A stretch of DNA of 53,871 bases, from NCBI RefSeq assembly GCF_003403295.1, contig NZ_QUWV01000209.1, forward strand, positions 1 through 53,871, written 5' to 3'. This document shows positions 44,415 to 53,447 of this stretch, in pieces. How positions within the stretch are numbered: position 1 is the first letter of the stretch; each line of letters starts with the position of its first letter. The position numbers were made by a program, and so were the translations under genes. This DNA comes from Komagataeibacter melaceti (lineage in GTDB: Bacteria > Pseudomonadota > Alphaproteobacteria > Acetobacterales > Acetobacteraceae). The notes below the pieces were generated by a model. The model was not told where the DNA came from. It saw only the letters and a list, made by a program, of their open reading frames with translations, and ran no database searches.

Positions 44415-47327
44415 TCATGAGCGGACCCGGGCATAAGACAGCAAAAACGTATTTAATTGGTGAACGGACAGCCCCGGCGGCACGCAGGCACCGCGCCCCG
44501 TCGCCCGGATGCGCGCGGCAGGTGCGCCAAGGTCAAAGGCCACGCTGCGCAGCCCCGCCTGCCACAGCAGGGTCAGGGTAAAGCACCATGTCTCCGGACA
44601 GAGGGAGGGCACAAAACCGACCTGCCCGGCGCAGCCGCGCACAAGCCCCACCGCATCCTCCGCTTCGTACGGGCCGGTAATGAAGACATGCCCGGTTTCC
44701 AGCAGGGGCGCATCATCGCAGGTATGGCCCACCACCATGAACTCCAGCGGCAGGTCACGCGCCATGGCGTCACGCGCGGCGGCCAGCAGCACGCCATGCC
44801 CCTTTTCCGGGCCGATCGCGCCCACCACCACAACCCGGCACCGCCCCGTGGGCGGCGGCAGGCCGGAAGCCGGGAGATCACTCCGCGCCGCCGAGAAACG
44901 GGCCAGATCCTGACCGGGGCGGTCATCTTCCAGCGGGCGTATGTTGCAGCCAATGGCAGGGAAATACCGCCCCAGCCTGCGCGCCACATCAGCGCAGGGC
45001 ACGATCACACGCCGCGCACCGGCCAGATCGCGCGCCGTATCCCGGCGCAGGCGCTCCACATCCGCCTCATCACCCAGCGCGCCCAGCGTGCGGATACAGG
45101 CCCGGCATTCCGCCACATCCGGCTCACCACAGTATCGGCCCGCGGGACCAACCAGCGTGATGCGCGGGCAGATACCGGCATAATCATGCACATGGCGGTC
45201 GTACCGCACCCCCAGTTCACGGCCCAGCAGCGTGCATAATTCGCGCACCCGCCCGCCATGGCCCAGATGATGGTGCACCTCGATCCGCGCCAGCCCCAGC
45301 GCGCGCAGCAGCGCGACAAGCACGGGCGCATGACGCGGCCATTCGAAGGTAAGTGGCGGGCAGTCACCCCCCTCCCTGCCATCATCAAGCACGAACCCGC
45401 CCGGCGCGGGGGTGAGCACGACCGGCAGCAGCCGCCCGGCCTGCCACATCCGGGCACGGCGGGCCACGACCCGGCCAACCCCACCCGCCCCGGCATGGGT
45501 GAGCAGCAGCACCGCGCCGCGCAATCCCACGCCTGCCGCGCGCCAGACCAGCAGGGAAAGACGCTGCCGTGCCGCCGCCAGCGGGTCGGCCCTGACATGT
45601 GCCCGCACCAGCGCGTCATAACCGGGAAAAAGCCGGTTCAGCACCCACAGGTTGCGCTGCTGCAACGCCGGGCGCGCACCGCCGAAGGAGGCACCCCCCA
45701 CATGCCCCACGAACACACCGGGAGCCGCCCGGTGCCGCCAGCCCGCCAGCCGGGCGCGCATGGAAAAATCATTTTCCTCCCCATATCCCCGCCCGAACAG
45801 CTCCGGGCGAAAAAGGCCGATCTGGCGCAGGCAGTCGTGGCGGACCAGCATGCAAAACCCATGGGCAGTGGGAATGTCCACATCCCGGCCGCCATTGGCA
45901 CGCAGCGCCGTGGCCATGAGGTGGCGCACCACCTCCAGCCCCCCGGCCAGCGGTCGTGGCCGGGCCGGGTCCGGCCATGTCAGGATCGAGGCATCGTTGG
46001 AAAGGGGCGAGACCGTGCCCGTATCGGCACGCGCATAGGCCACGCGCAGCATTTCATCCAGCCAGCCGGACGCAACCAGCGTATCGCTATTGAGCAGGAC
46101 GACATCCATGCCCTGCGCATCGGCCAGCGCCGTATTGACCGCCGCGGGATAACCGCTGTTGGTCACATGCCGCCGCAGGGTAATACGCCCCTGTGCCGCA
46201 TGCTTGTCCAAGGCGCGCGCCAGCAGGGGATCGGGCGTGGCGTCATCCACTACCATGACCTCTACCCCCGCGCCTGCCACACACAGTGGAAGGCTCTGAT
46301 ACACACTGTCCAGACAGGCCAGCGTGCGCGCCCGGTCGGCATAGACCGGAATGACCACCCGGCAGCAGGCGGCCCGGGGCGGCACCCGCACGGGCGCGAC
46401 CCTGCGGATATTCGGTGCGGGAAACACGCGCCGCGCCCGCGGCAGGCGCACCGGCAGGGGGGAGCCGGTCACATCCTGCCCTGCCCCGGTCACGACCCGC
46501 ACGGCGCCATGGGGCGCAAGTTCCGGCCATGCCACACCAAACCCCCATACCGGCAGGCCGGGACCGTTGATGCCCTCCCGTATGGTGCCGGACAGGGCCA
46601 GCGGCCGCCGTCCCCGTGCATCTTCCACATAAAGTGTCGGGCAGTGCTCCGGCCGGGCAGGCATGAAAACCCAGCCCGCGATGCCCTGTTCTTCCGGCCA
46701 CAACGCGCCTGTCACGCGGCACAATGCCGCGCTGTCCGGGCGACCACCCAGCAGCACCGTGCCATCATGGGTCACCATGATGTCACGCGCGCGGCGCCAG
46801 CGCGGCGGCAGGACCGCATGCTCCGGGGTGGTGCCGGGCAGGCGGACCCTGCGCCCGTCCAGCCTGACCTCCGGGCATGTCCCATCGGGCAGGCCGCCCC
46901 AGTGCAGCCCGCCATCCGGGTCCAGCGCGCACCAGCCCGGCAGGGCCATGCGCTGGCAGACAAGGCCAGCGGCAACGCGCAGCGCCGGATCATATCCGTA
47001 TATGCTGAAAAAATGCCCCAGTTCCGCCGCCGCCCGCGCCCATGCGCCCGCCATGCAACAGGCCAGCACCAGCAGCCGCGACCCCGCGCGGAACGCTCCA
47101 CGTTCCATGACCGCTTCCACCGCACTGGCGGCACCCGCGCCATCACCGGCGCCCAGACGGGCCGCCGCCAGTGCGTAGCGCACCGCGTCATCCGCCGGGG
47201 CCAGTCGGGTCGCGCGCTCCATCCACGCACGGGCCAGCGCATGCCGCCCCTGTCCTGCCAGCACCCGCGCATGGCGCATGGCCGCCAGCATGTCGGCCCC
47301 CGGCATGGCCGGATCAGGTGGCGGCAT
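44415..47327 (-). CDS. Two-domain glycosyltransferase (GT2 plus GT4) with TPR-like N-terminus
   Basis: A 970-residue protein. Residues about 1-125 are TPR-like helices (RHALARAWMERATRLAPAD). A middle region of unknown fold follows. A GT2 domain begins near 323 with CRVVIPVYADRARTLACLDS and contains VEVMVVDDATPD, VVLLNSDTLV (metal DxD-like SDT) and GYGEENDFSMRARLAGW. A GT4-like domain fills about 620-970, with HVHDYAGICPRITLVGP, a CGEPDVAECRACIR cysteine cluster, VVVVGAIGPEKGHGVLLAA and FVPSLCPETWCFTL. The ATG at 47327 overlaps the SEL1 stop by 14 nt. The domain pair suggests sequential addition of two sugars. Substrate unknown. Confidence 0.85.
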   Translation of the reverse strand: MPPPDPAMPGADMLAAMRHARVLAGQGRHALARAWMERATRLAPADDAVRYALAAARLGAGDGAGAASAVEAVMERGAFRAGSRLLVLACCMAGAWARAAAELGHFFSIYGYDPALRVAAGLVCQRMALPGWCALDPDGGLHWGGLPDGTCPEVRLDGRRVRLPGTTPEHAVLPPRWRRARDIMVTHDGTVLLGGRPDSAALCRVTGALWPEEQGIAGWVFMPARPEHCPTLYVEDARGRRPLALSGTIREGINGPGLPVWGFGVAWPELAPHGAVRVVTGAGQDVTGSPLPVRLPRARRVFPAPNIRRVAPVRVPPRAACCRVVIPVYADRARTLACLDSVYQSLPLCVAGAGVEVMVVDDATPDPLLARALDKHAAQGRITLRRHVTNSGYPAAVNTALADAQGMDVVLLNSDTLVASGWLDEMLRVAYARADTGTVSPLSNDASILTWPDPARPRPLAGGLEVVRHLMATALRANGGRDVDIPTAHGFCMLVRHDCLRQIGLFRPELFGRGYGEENDFSMRARLAGWRHRAAPGVFVGHVGGASFGGARPALQQRNLWVLNRLFPGYDALVRAHVRADPLAAARQRLSLLVWRAAGVGLRGAVLLLTHAGAGGVGRVVARRARMWQAGRLLPVVLTPAPGGFVLDDGREGGDCPPLTFEWPRHAPVLVALLRALGLARIEVHHHLGHGGRVRELCTLLGRELGVRYDRHVHDYAGICPRITLVGPAGRYCGEPDVAECRACIRTLGALGDEADVERLRRDTARDLAGARRVIVPCADVARRLGRYFPAIGCNIRPLEDDRPGQDLARFSAARSDLPASGLPPPTGRCRVVVVGAIGPEKGHGVLLAAARDAMARDLPLEFMVVGHTCDDAPLLETGHVFITGPYEAEDAVGLVRGCAGQVGFVPSLCPETWCFTLTLLWQAGLRSVAFDLGAPAARIRATGRGACVPPGLSVHQLNTFLLSYARVRS

Positions 47328-49074
47328 GACCTGCATCCATGCGCGCCAGTTCGGACCGGGCCGCCGCCAGCCCCTGTGCCGCCGCCTGCCCGAACCAGTG
47401 CCGGGCCTGCGCGGCATCCACGGCACCGGCCAGGCCACGGGCCAGATAACGCCCGAGCATAAGCTGCGACAGCGCATGGCCACGCGCCGCGCCAAGGCGG
47501 AACCAGTGCAGGGCGCGCGTGCGATCGGGCGTTATGTCGTGCCCACCGCCATACATTGCGCCAAGGGAAAACAGGGCTTCCACCCGCCCCGCATCAGCCG
47601 CCGCGTGGTACAGCGCCAGCGCCCCGGCATGGTCACGCGGGCCGCCGCGCCCCTCCAGCCGGAGTTGCGCCGCAACCAGACAGGCTTCCGGCAGGCCGTG
47701 ATGGGCAGCCTGTTCCAGCCAGTGGCGGGCGCGCACTGCATCGGCCTCCACGCCCTCACCACCCAGCAGCATGCGCCCCAGCCAGTACTGCGCATTGACC
47801 ACCCCACCCCGGGCGGCGCGTTCCATCCACACCACCGCCTGCCCCGGCCGGGGCGCGCACCCCATACCCGCATGCAGGCTGACCGCAAGGTTGAACGCCG
47901 CGACCGGATCTCCCGCCCGTGCCGCTGGCGCGAAATCAATGGCCGGGGGGCTGGCCATAGTCGTGTCTGCCTCCTGCGCCATGAAAGCCGCCGCCAGATC
48001 CGTCATGGCCGCGACATCGCCCAGCGCGCAGGCCCGTTCCAGCCAGATGCGGGCCTGCGTGGCATCCGCCGCGACCCCGCGCCCGTGCCTGTGAAGAAAC
48101 GCCAGCATGCGGCACGCCATGGCATGGTCCTGCTGCGCCGCCATGCGGTACCATTTCACTGCCTCATGATCGCCTGCAATGGCGGCTTCACCATGGATAT
48201 GCAGATCCCCCAGCAGGGCCGCCGCCTCCCGGTCACCGGCAAGGGCCGCGCGGCGCAGCCATGTCTCGGCGGCCATGACATCACGCGGGGTGCCGGTTCC
48301 GCCGCGCAGCAGCAGCGCACCATAGCGCGCCTGCGCGGGCCGCACGCCACTGTCGGCGGCACGGGCGTACCAGCCTGCCGCACATGCACCATCAGGCGGC
48401 AGGCCCCAGCCACGTTCATGCAGCAGGCCCAACATGTACTGCGCCGTAGGCAGGCCGTATTCCGCCGCGCGGGTCAGGGCGGCCAGCGCATCAGGGTCGG
48501 AACCCGGCACGCCGCCCGCTGAAAGATGGGTCACCGCCAGCCCAAGGTCACCCTGCGGGCACCCCGCATCTGCCGCGCGCATGCACCATGCCCGCGCCGC
48601 CTGCGGGTCGCGCACGCCCTCCGGTCCCGTGGCCAGCAGATAGCCATACAGGGCCTGTGCCTCGGGCAGGCCCGCCTGCGCCGCGCGGCCTGCCCAGCCG
48701 GTGGCCGCTACCGGGTCGGGCCAGCGTTCCAGCCCCTCGGGCAGGGTGACGGGCAGCAACCCGTCCGCCCCCTGCCGGTGGGGCGGATCGACCAGCAGCA
48801 TGAGTGCCAGTGAAAACCCGGCCTCCGCATGGCCCGCGCTGGCGGCGGTGTGCATCCAGCGCACGCCCTCCACGGGGCTGCGGGGCACGCCGGTTCCCTC
48901 CAGATAGGCGCGGGCCACCTGATACTGCGCTGCGATCATTCCCTCCTGCGCAAGCGTGCCCAGCAGGGCGAAGCCCCGTGCCGCGCGCGCTTCATGTTCG
49001 AGCATGCGGCACGCACGCCGCAAACGCGCGGTGGAAGACAGCCCCCCCGCCAGGCCAGACAGGAACCCGCGCAC
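47314..49074 (-). CDS. SEL1-repeat protein
   Basis: A 586-residue solenoid of about twelve SEL1-like (TPR-related) repeats, for example AAQYQVARAYLEGTGVPRSPVEGVRWM, ARYGALLLRGGTGTPRDVMAAETWL and AQYWLGRMLLGGEGVEADAVRARHWL (each longer than shown in one piece; key residues A, Y, L, G-x-G, W). No signal peptide, so it is probably cytosolic. Such repeats serve as scaffolds for protein complexes. Start is GTG at 49074, 14 nt after the HlyD stop; a later ATG at 49005 is possible. Position between the exporter and the glycosyltransferase suggests it couples the two. Confidence 0.88.
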   Translation of the reverse strand: MRGFLSGLAGGLSSTARLRRACRMLEHEARAARGFALLGTLAQEGMIAAQYQVARAYLEGTGVPRSPVEGVRWMHTAASAGHAEAGFSLALMLLVDPPHRQGADGLLPVTLPEGLERWPDPVAATGWAGRAAQAGLPEAQALYGYLLATGPEGVRDPQAARAWCMRAADAGCPQGDLGLAVTHLSAGGVPGSDPDALAALTRAAEYGLPTAQYMLGLLHERGWGLPPDGACAAGWYARAADSGVRPAQARYGALLLRGGTGTPRDVMAAETWLRRAALAGDREAAALLGDLHIHGEAAIAGDHEAVKWYRMAAQQDHAMACRMLAFLHRHGRGVAADATQARIWLERACALGDVAAMTDLAAAFMAQEADTTMASPPAIDFAPAARAGDPVAAFNLAVSLHAGMGCAPRPGQAVVWMERAARGGVVNAQYWLGRMLLGGEGVEADAVRARHWLEQAAHHGLPEACLVAAQLRLEGRGGPRDHAGALALYHAAADAGRVEALFSLGAMYGGGHDITPDRTRALHWFRLGAARGHALSQLMLGRYLARGLAGAVDAAQARHWFGQAAAQGLAAARSELARMDAGHAAT

Positions 49075-49088
49075 CGGACGCCGCCCGC

Positions 49089-50543
49089 TCAGGGTTCGCG
49101 CATGCCGTTGGTCACGGCGGGGATCAGGCGGTTGAGCAGGTACTGCATCATGGTTCGCCGCCCGACATGAATGTCAGCCTCTACCGGCATGCCGGGCTGC
49201 GGCTGGAAGAAAGGCGGCACCCCATGCAGGGTGTAGCGGTCAATGGACAGGCGCACGCGGTAATAGGCCGCCTGCGGATCAGGCGCGCCATCATCGCCCT
49301 GCCGGGCCTCGCGCTCCGTCGGGGGATTGCGGGTATCGAACGAATCGGCGCTGATGACACGCACGCTTGCCTCCGCCCCGCCGTACTGGGTGTAGGGAAA
49401 GGCCGCGAATTTCAGCAATGCCCTGTCACCCGTGCGCACATAGCCCGCATCCACACCGCGCAGGCTGGCTTCCACATCCAGATGGCCACCCAGCGGCACC
49501 AGCGTCATCAGCGCGGACGCGGCGGTAATGACGGACCCGGTGGACAGATGCGCGATGCTGAGCACCACCCCGTCGCGCCCGGCGCGCATGACGATCAGGT
49601 CATGGTGCAGCATGGCCTTGCTGTAGCTGCCATCGGCATCGGCCAGCCGGTGCTGGGCCAGCGCCAGATCCTGATAGACCGTGGCGTGCCAGTTGCTGGC
49701 GTAGCCATCACGCTGGGCCTTCATGGCGTCCAGCCGGGCGCGGGTGCTTTCGGCATCATGCCGGGCGGCGACCTGCGCGCGCACCACTTCCATCAATGTA
49801 TCCTGCGCTGCCAGCGTGGACAGGCGGCTGCCCACCTGTTCGTGCTGGAGGCGCAGGCGCATGTCCTGCACATCACGCGCGACACGGGCGCGGGCGGCGT
49901 AGAGCGCGGCACTTGCCTCATGGCCCTGCAGTTCACTTTCCAGCCCTGCGATCTGGCGGTCGTAGCTGGCCATCTGGGCATTGTATTCCGCCTGCCTGCG
50001 CAGGTAGGCCGCCGCTTCCTGCACCGATGCAGGGTCCTTTACATCCGGGGCATAGGGCTGGCCGGTCGCCTCCGCCGTGCGGCGGGCGACCTCCGCACGG
50101 TAGGCCGTAACCTGCCTGCGCAGGTTGTTGACATCCGCATCGGTCATGGTCGGGTCAAGGCGGGCCAGCACCTGCCCCTTGTGCACCCGGTCACCTTCAT
50201 GCACGTCAATGGAGCGGATGATTGCGGTCTCCAGCGGCTGGAGGACCATGGTATCGTCAAACGGGCTGAGCCTGCCGTTGACACTGACCACCCGGTCCAG
50301 CGGGAAGAACGTCATCACCACCAGCCCCGCCGCGACCAGGGCCGCCACGATCCAGACCACGTAGCGCGCCGCGTCCGATGGCGGCAGTTCGATCAGTGCC
50401 GCGCTGGGGGAATAGAAGGCCAGCAGTTCGGGCGGCATGTCGGCCGGTGCCTGCGCCCCAGGTGGGACGACGGTCGGCAGCGCCGCCGGGCCATCCCCCT
50501 CCGGCCCCGGTGCGGGGGAGAGTTCGCGTTCCTGCCCGTTCAT
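49089..50543 (-). CDS. HlyD-family type I secretion adaptor
   Basis: A 484-residue membrane-fusion protein linking an ABC exporter to an outer-membrane channel. One membrane helix lies at about 61-80 (YVVWIVAALVAAGLVVMTFF) after a Pro-rich cytosolic tail. Next comes the lipoyl half-motif VHEGDRVHKGQVLARLDPTM, then a long coiled coil (about 125-290) and the second lipoyl half and beta-barrel (VMRAGRDGVVLSIAHLSTGSVI onward). The ATG overlaps the ABC stop as ATGA, with GGAG 8 nt upstream. No TolC partner is in the window. Confidence 0.94.
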   Translation of the reverse strand: MNGQERELSPAPGPEGDGPAALPTVVPPGAQAPADMPPELLAFYSPSAALIELPPSDAARYVVWIVAALVAAGLVVMTFFPLDRVVSVNGRLSPFDDTMVLQPLETAIIRSIDVHEGDRVHKGQVLARLDPTMTDADVNNLRRQVTAYRAEVARRTAEATGQPYAPDVKDPASVQEAAAYLRRQAEYNAQMASYDRQIAGLESELQGHEASAALYAARARVARDVQDMRLRLQHEQVGSRLSTLAAQDTLMEVVRAQVAARHDAESTRARLDAMKAQRDGYASNWHATVYQDLALAQHRLADADGSYSKAMLHHDLIVMRAGRDGVVLSIAHLSTGSVITAASALMTLVPLGGHLDVEASLRGVDAGYVRTGDRALLKFAAFPYTQYGGAEASVRVISADSFDTRNPPTEREARQGDDGAPDPQAAYYRVRLSIDRYTLHGVPPFFQPQPGMPVEADIHVGRRTMMQYLLNRLIPAVTNGMREP

Positions 50544-52795
50544 GCCGCATCTCCGCATTCATGGGGTACGGGCGGGGGTGGTTCATCATCGCCCCCCGTT
50601 TCGTGCAGGCGGTTCTGCTGCATCCATAACGTGCGGTAGAGGTCACAGCGCGCCAGCAGTTCGGCATGGGTGCCGATATCGACCACATGCCCCCGGTCCA
50701 GCACGCAGATCCGGTTGCAATCCACCAGCGAGGCAAGGCGGTGCGACACGATCACCATGGTCCGCCCATGAGCCAGATGGCGCAGGTTGGCGTTGACCAC
50801 GGCCTCACTTTCGGGATCGAGGGCGGAGGTCGCTTCATCAAGGATCAGGAGGCGCGGGTCGGAAATCACCGCGCGCGCGATGGCAAGACGCTGGCGCTGG
50901 CCGCCCGAGATGTTGGTCGAGCCTTCCTCGATCCACGTATCGTAGCCTGCGGGCATGCGCTCGATGAACTCCTCCGCCCCTGCCAGGCGTGCGGCACGCA
51001 CCACATCCTCCAGCGTCAGGCCGGGACGACCGGCAATGATGTTGTCGCGGATGGTGCCGCGAAACAGGAAGTTGTCCTGCAGCACCACCCCGCATGAACG
51101 GCGCAGGTAGGTCAGGTTGATTTCACGCAGGTCCACTCCATCCAGCCGCAGGTGCCCGGTATAGCCCCGGCTGACCCCCTGCAGCAGCCGGGTGATGGTA
51201 GACTTGCCCGAACCACTGCGCCCGACAAGGCCCAGCATCGTCCCCGCGGGCACGGAAAACGTAATATCGGACAGCGCGGGCGCAGCCGCACCGGGATAGG
51301 TAAAGCCGACATCGGCAAAGGACAGCGCCCCGCTTATGGGCGGGCGCAGGCCAGTGGTGAGCGCGCGGGTCTCGGTCGGGCGGTTGAGCACGGAACCTGC
51401 CTCGGCCAGTGCGCTGCGCACTTCGTTCAGGTCATCGATCAGCCGCGCCATGCTGACAAGCGGGGCGGCCACGCGCCCGCCCAGCATCGCGAACGCCATG
51501 AGTGCCCCCGCCTCCAGCCCCGATGTGGTGGCGGTAATGGCAAGATAGGCCCCGACCAGGATGATGCCGCGATTGATGAACAGGTCCAGCGGCATGACGG
51601 CGGTGGCCACCCAGTTGCCCATGCGCCCCGCATCCAGCGAGGCGGCGACGACGCTGGCGGTCTTTTCGTCCCACACTTCCCTGCGCACCGGCTCCAGCGC
51701 CAGTGTCTTGACCGTACGGATACCCGCAACGGTTTCATGCAGGGCGGCGCTGCGGTCCATCTCGGCGCGGACCTGCCGGGCCACGAGCCGCGCCATGGCG
51801 GGCATCGCCACCACAATGACCGCCCCGATCAGCCCCGCCGCCGCCAGCGTCATCCATGCCAGCGGCAGGCTGAGCCAGAACAGGAACGGCAGCACAACCA
51901 GCAGCGTGAACAGGTCAAGGAAGGTATTGAGCAGCCGGCCGGTCATGAACTGCCGCACCCGGTAGATGGCCCCGACCCGGCCGATCACGTTGCCCGCCTG
52001 CTCGCGCTCGAAAAACTCCAGCGGCAGGGCAAGGAGCCGGTCGAACACCGCAAGCGAGATGCGCGTATCAAGCCGGGTGGTCAGCACCAGCGTGATCTCG
52101 CGCCGGGCATGGGTCAGCAGGATTTCGTAAAACGCCATGACCCCCACCAGCCCGGTCAGGGAAACCAGCGTGGCCATGGAGTGGAAGTTCACCACCCGAT
52201 CGATCACCTGCATCACGATAAGCGGGGGAAAAACCGCCAGGATGCTTATGGCCATGGATGCGATGACCACATCGCGCAGCAGTCGCCGTTCCCCCAGCAC
52301 CAGCCCGCGCAGCCACGCGAAATCGACTGGCGGCTCCACCACCGTACCGGCGCGCGCACCGCGCACGAGCAGCACGGCCCCGGTCCAGACCCCGCGCAGG
52401 CGCAGTTCATTGACCGCCACGGGGGCGGCGTCGGGGCTGGCGAACGGGTCGGCCAGCCAGACCACGCCGCGTGCCTCATCCGCGCCGACCATAAGCCCCG
52501 CCGAGCCATCGGCGAACATCAGCACCACCGGCGGCATGTCGCGCATGCGCACCAGCGCGCGCCAGTGCAGGTGCAGGCCACGGGCGGTGCCGCCATTTTC
52601 CTCCACCCAGCGCATCAGCACGGGAATGGAGGGGGAGCTTTCATCTGTCGCAGCGATAAAATCACGCACGTCAAGCGCCATGCCATGGAAGCGCGCCGCG
52701 CACAGCACGGCCTGCAGCCTGATCTGTTCCGGCGTGTGGCGCGATGCCGCCTGCCCGCTGGCGGCCGGGTCCGCTGAGTGGTCTGTCTGCCCCAC
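50540..52795 (-). CDS. Type I secretion ABC exporter with degenerate C39-like domain
   Basis: A 751-residue exporter. Residues about 20-150 form a peptidase-C39-like domain (QAVLCAARFHGMALD ... PPVVLMFADGSAGLMVG) that lacks the catalytic Cys and His positions, as in RTX/adhesin exporters rather than GG-leader peptide exporters. Six membrane helices follow (about 165-450). The ATPase domain has Walker A GRSGSGKST, the signature NISGGQRQR and Walker B LLILDEATSALD. Start is GTG at 52795 with GAAGGGG upstream. First gene of the six-gene operon. Confidence 0.94.
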   Translation of the reverse strand: MGQTDHSADPAASGQAASRHTPEQIRLQAVLCAARFHGMALDVRDFIAATDESSPSIPVLMRWVEENGGTARGLHLHWRALVRMRDMPPVVLMFADGSAGLMVGADEARGVVWLADPFASPDAAPVAVNELRLRGVWTGAVLLVRGARAGTVVEPPVDFAWLRGLVLGERRLLRDVVIASMAISILAVFPPLIVMQVIDRVVNFHSMATLVSLTGLVGVMAFYEILLTHARREITLVLTTRLDTRISLAVFDRLLALPLEFFEREQAGNVIGRVGAIYRVRQFMTGRLLNTFLDLFTLLVVLPFLFWLSLPLAWMTLAAAGLIGAVIVVAMPAMARLVARQVRAEMDRSAALHETVAGIRTVKTLALEPVRREVWDEKTASVVAASLDAGRMGNWVATAVMPLDLFINRGIILVGAYLAITATTSGLEAGALMAFAMLGGRVAAPLVSMARLIDDLNEVRSALAEAGSVLNRPTETRALTTGLRPPISGALSFADVGFTYPGAAAPALSDITFSVPAGTMLGLVGRSGSGKSTITRLLQGVSRGYTGHLRLDGVDLREINLTYLRRSCGVVLQDNFLFRGTIRDNIIAGRPGLTLEDVVRAARLAGAEEFIERMPAGYDTWIEEGSTNISGGQRQRLAIARAVISDPRLLILDEATSALDPESEAVVNANLRHLAHGRTMVIVSHRLASLVDCNRICVLDRGHVVDIGTHAELLARCDLYRTLWMQQNRLHETGGDDEPPPPVPHECGDAA

Positions 52796-52893
52796 GGCAC
52801 CCCTTCCGCCCTGCTGGTTGTGGTCCTTACGGTGGCCAAACCTAGGGGCAGAAAGCTGAAGGGTTCCTTAACGGGGGTGGTTTTCGCGCCCGT

Positions 52894-53259
52894 TCAGGCG
52901 TCGGGCATGGCAAAACGCGCGCCCACCAGCACATCCCCCCGCAATGCCGCGCGCCATGCCTGCGCCTGCCCCACGGGCGGCAGCACCGCCACGCGCGCGA
53001 ACCATTTCAGCCCCCCCGTGGCGCGCTGGCGGAACACATCCCCCAGTGTCGCGGCAACCGTCCCGCCGCGCCCTGTGCAGCACTGGCAGCCCGTCATGTG
53101 CCCGAATGCGGTTGCGGGCCGGGCGGCCACCACAACCACCCCGGCCCAGCCATGGGCGGGAATTCCGTCAGTCCCGGTCACGAGCAGGGTGTCCGGGCGC
53201 GGGACCAGACCGCTCGTGTCCGTCAGGAATTCCAGGGGGATGCGCCCATCGGCGGTCAT
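52894..53259 (-). CDS. CobW-like (COG0523-like) small protein without P-loop
   Basis: A 121-residue protein. Residues 58-61 carry CQCC within TGCQCCTGRGG, and the following RGGTVAATLGDVFRQRATGG, WFARVAVLPP and VLVGARFAMPDA track the order of COG0523 GTPases after their GCxCC motif, where one expects RGDLV..L, FDRVVIETTGLADP and RYRLDGVVTLVDA. The N-terminal IPLEFLTD fits the opening strand, but the Walker A GxxGxGKT is absent. It may bind metal via Cys58/60/61 without GTPase activity. GGAG lies about 7 nt before the ATG. It lies 98 nt before the ABC gene on the same strand and is divergent to metH. Confidence 0.7.
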   Translation of the reverse strand: MTADGRIPLEFLTDTSGLVPRPDTLLVTGTDGIPAHGWAGVVVVAARPATAFGHMTGCQCCTGRGGTVAATLGDVFRQRATGGLKWFARVAVLPPVGQAQAWRAALRGDVLVGARFAMPDA

Positions 53260-53290
53260 GACTGTCTCCATTCACCGGGGCGGGGCCGGA

Positions 53291-53312
53291 CATTGCCTCC
53301 CCTCCGGCAATG
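53291..53312. other. Hairpin in the metH upstream region
   Basis: Perfect 7-bp arms CATTGCC / GGCAATG with an 8-nt loop, in the 188-nt gap between the CobW-like gene and metH. It matches no SAM, SAH or cobalamin riboswitch core that I can recognise. Confidence 0.3.
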
Positions 53313-53447
53313 ATACTGGACACCGGCTGGAAGTTGGGGGAATAAAGAGTACCAGACATACACCGGGCAATACAGGGCCGGATATTCGGGCCATGACCAC
53401 GGCCCATGCCTGCTGTCCCGTCCCGCCATGAGACTTTCAGGATAACA

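Noticed and set aside
45258-47462. 734-codon open frame on the plus strand
   Set aside because: It lies fully antisense to the GT2-GT4 gene, has no ribosome site and encodes a His/Arg/Gln-rich sequence typical of antisense frames in GC-rich DNA.
51152-52777. 541-codon plus-strand frame antisense to the ABC exporter
   Set aside because: It is rich in His, Gln and Arg with no domain, and the exporter is unambiguous.
53260-53447. Possible SAM, SAH or cobalamin riboswitch before metH
   Set aside because: Only one simple hairpin is visible; none of the conserved cores could be found by eye.
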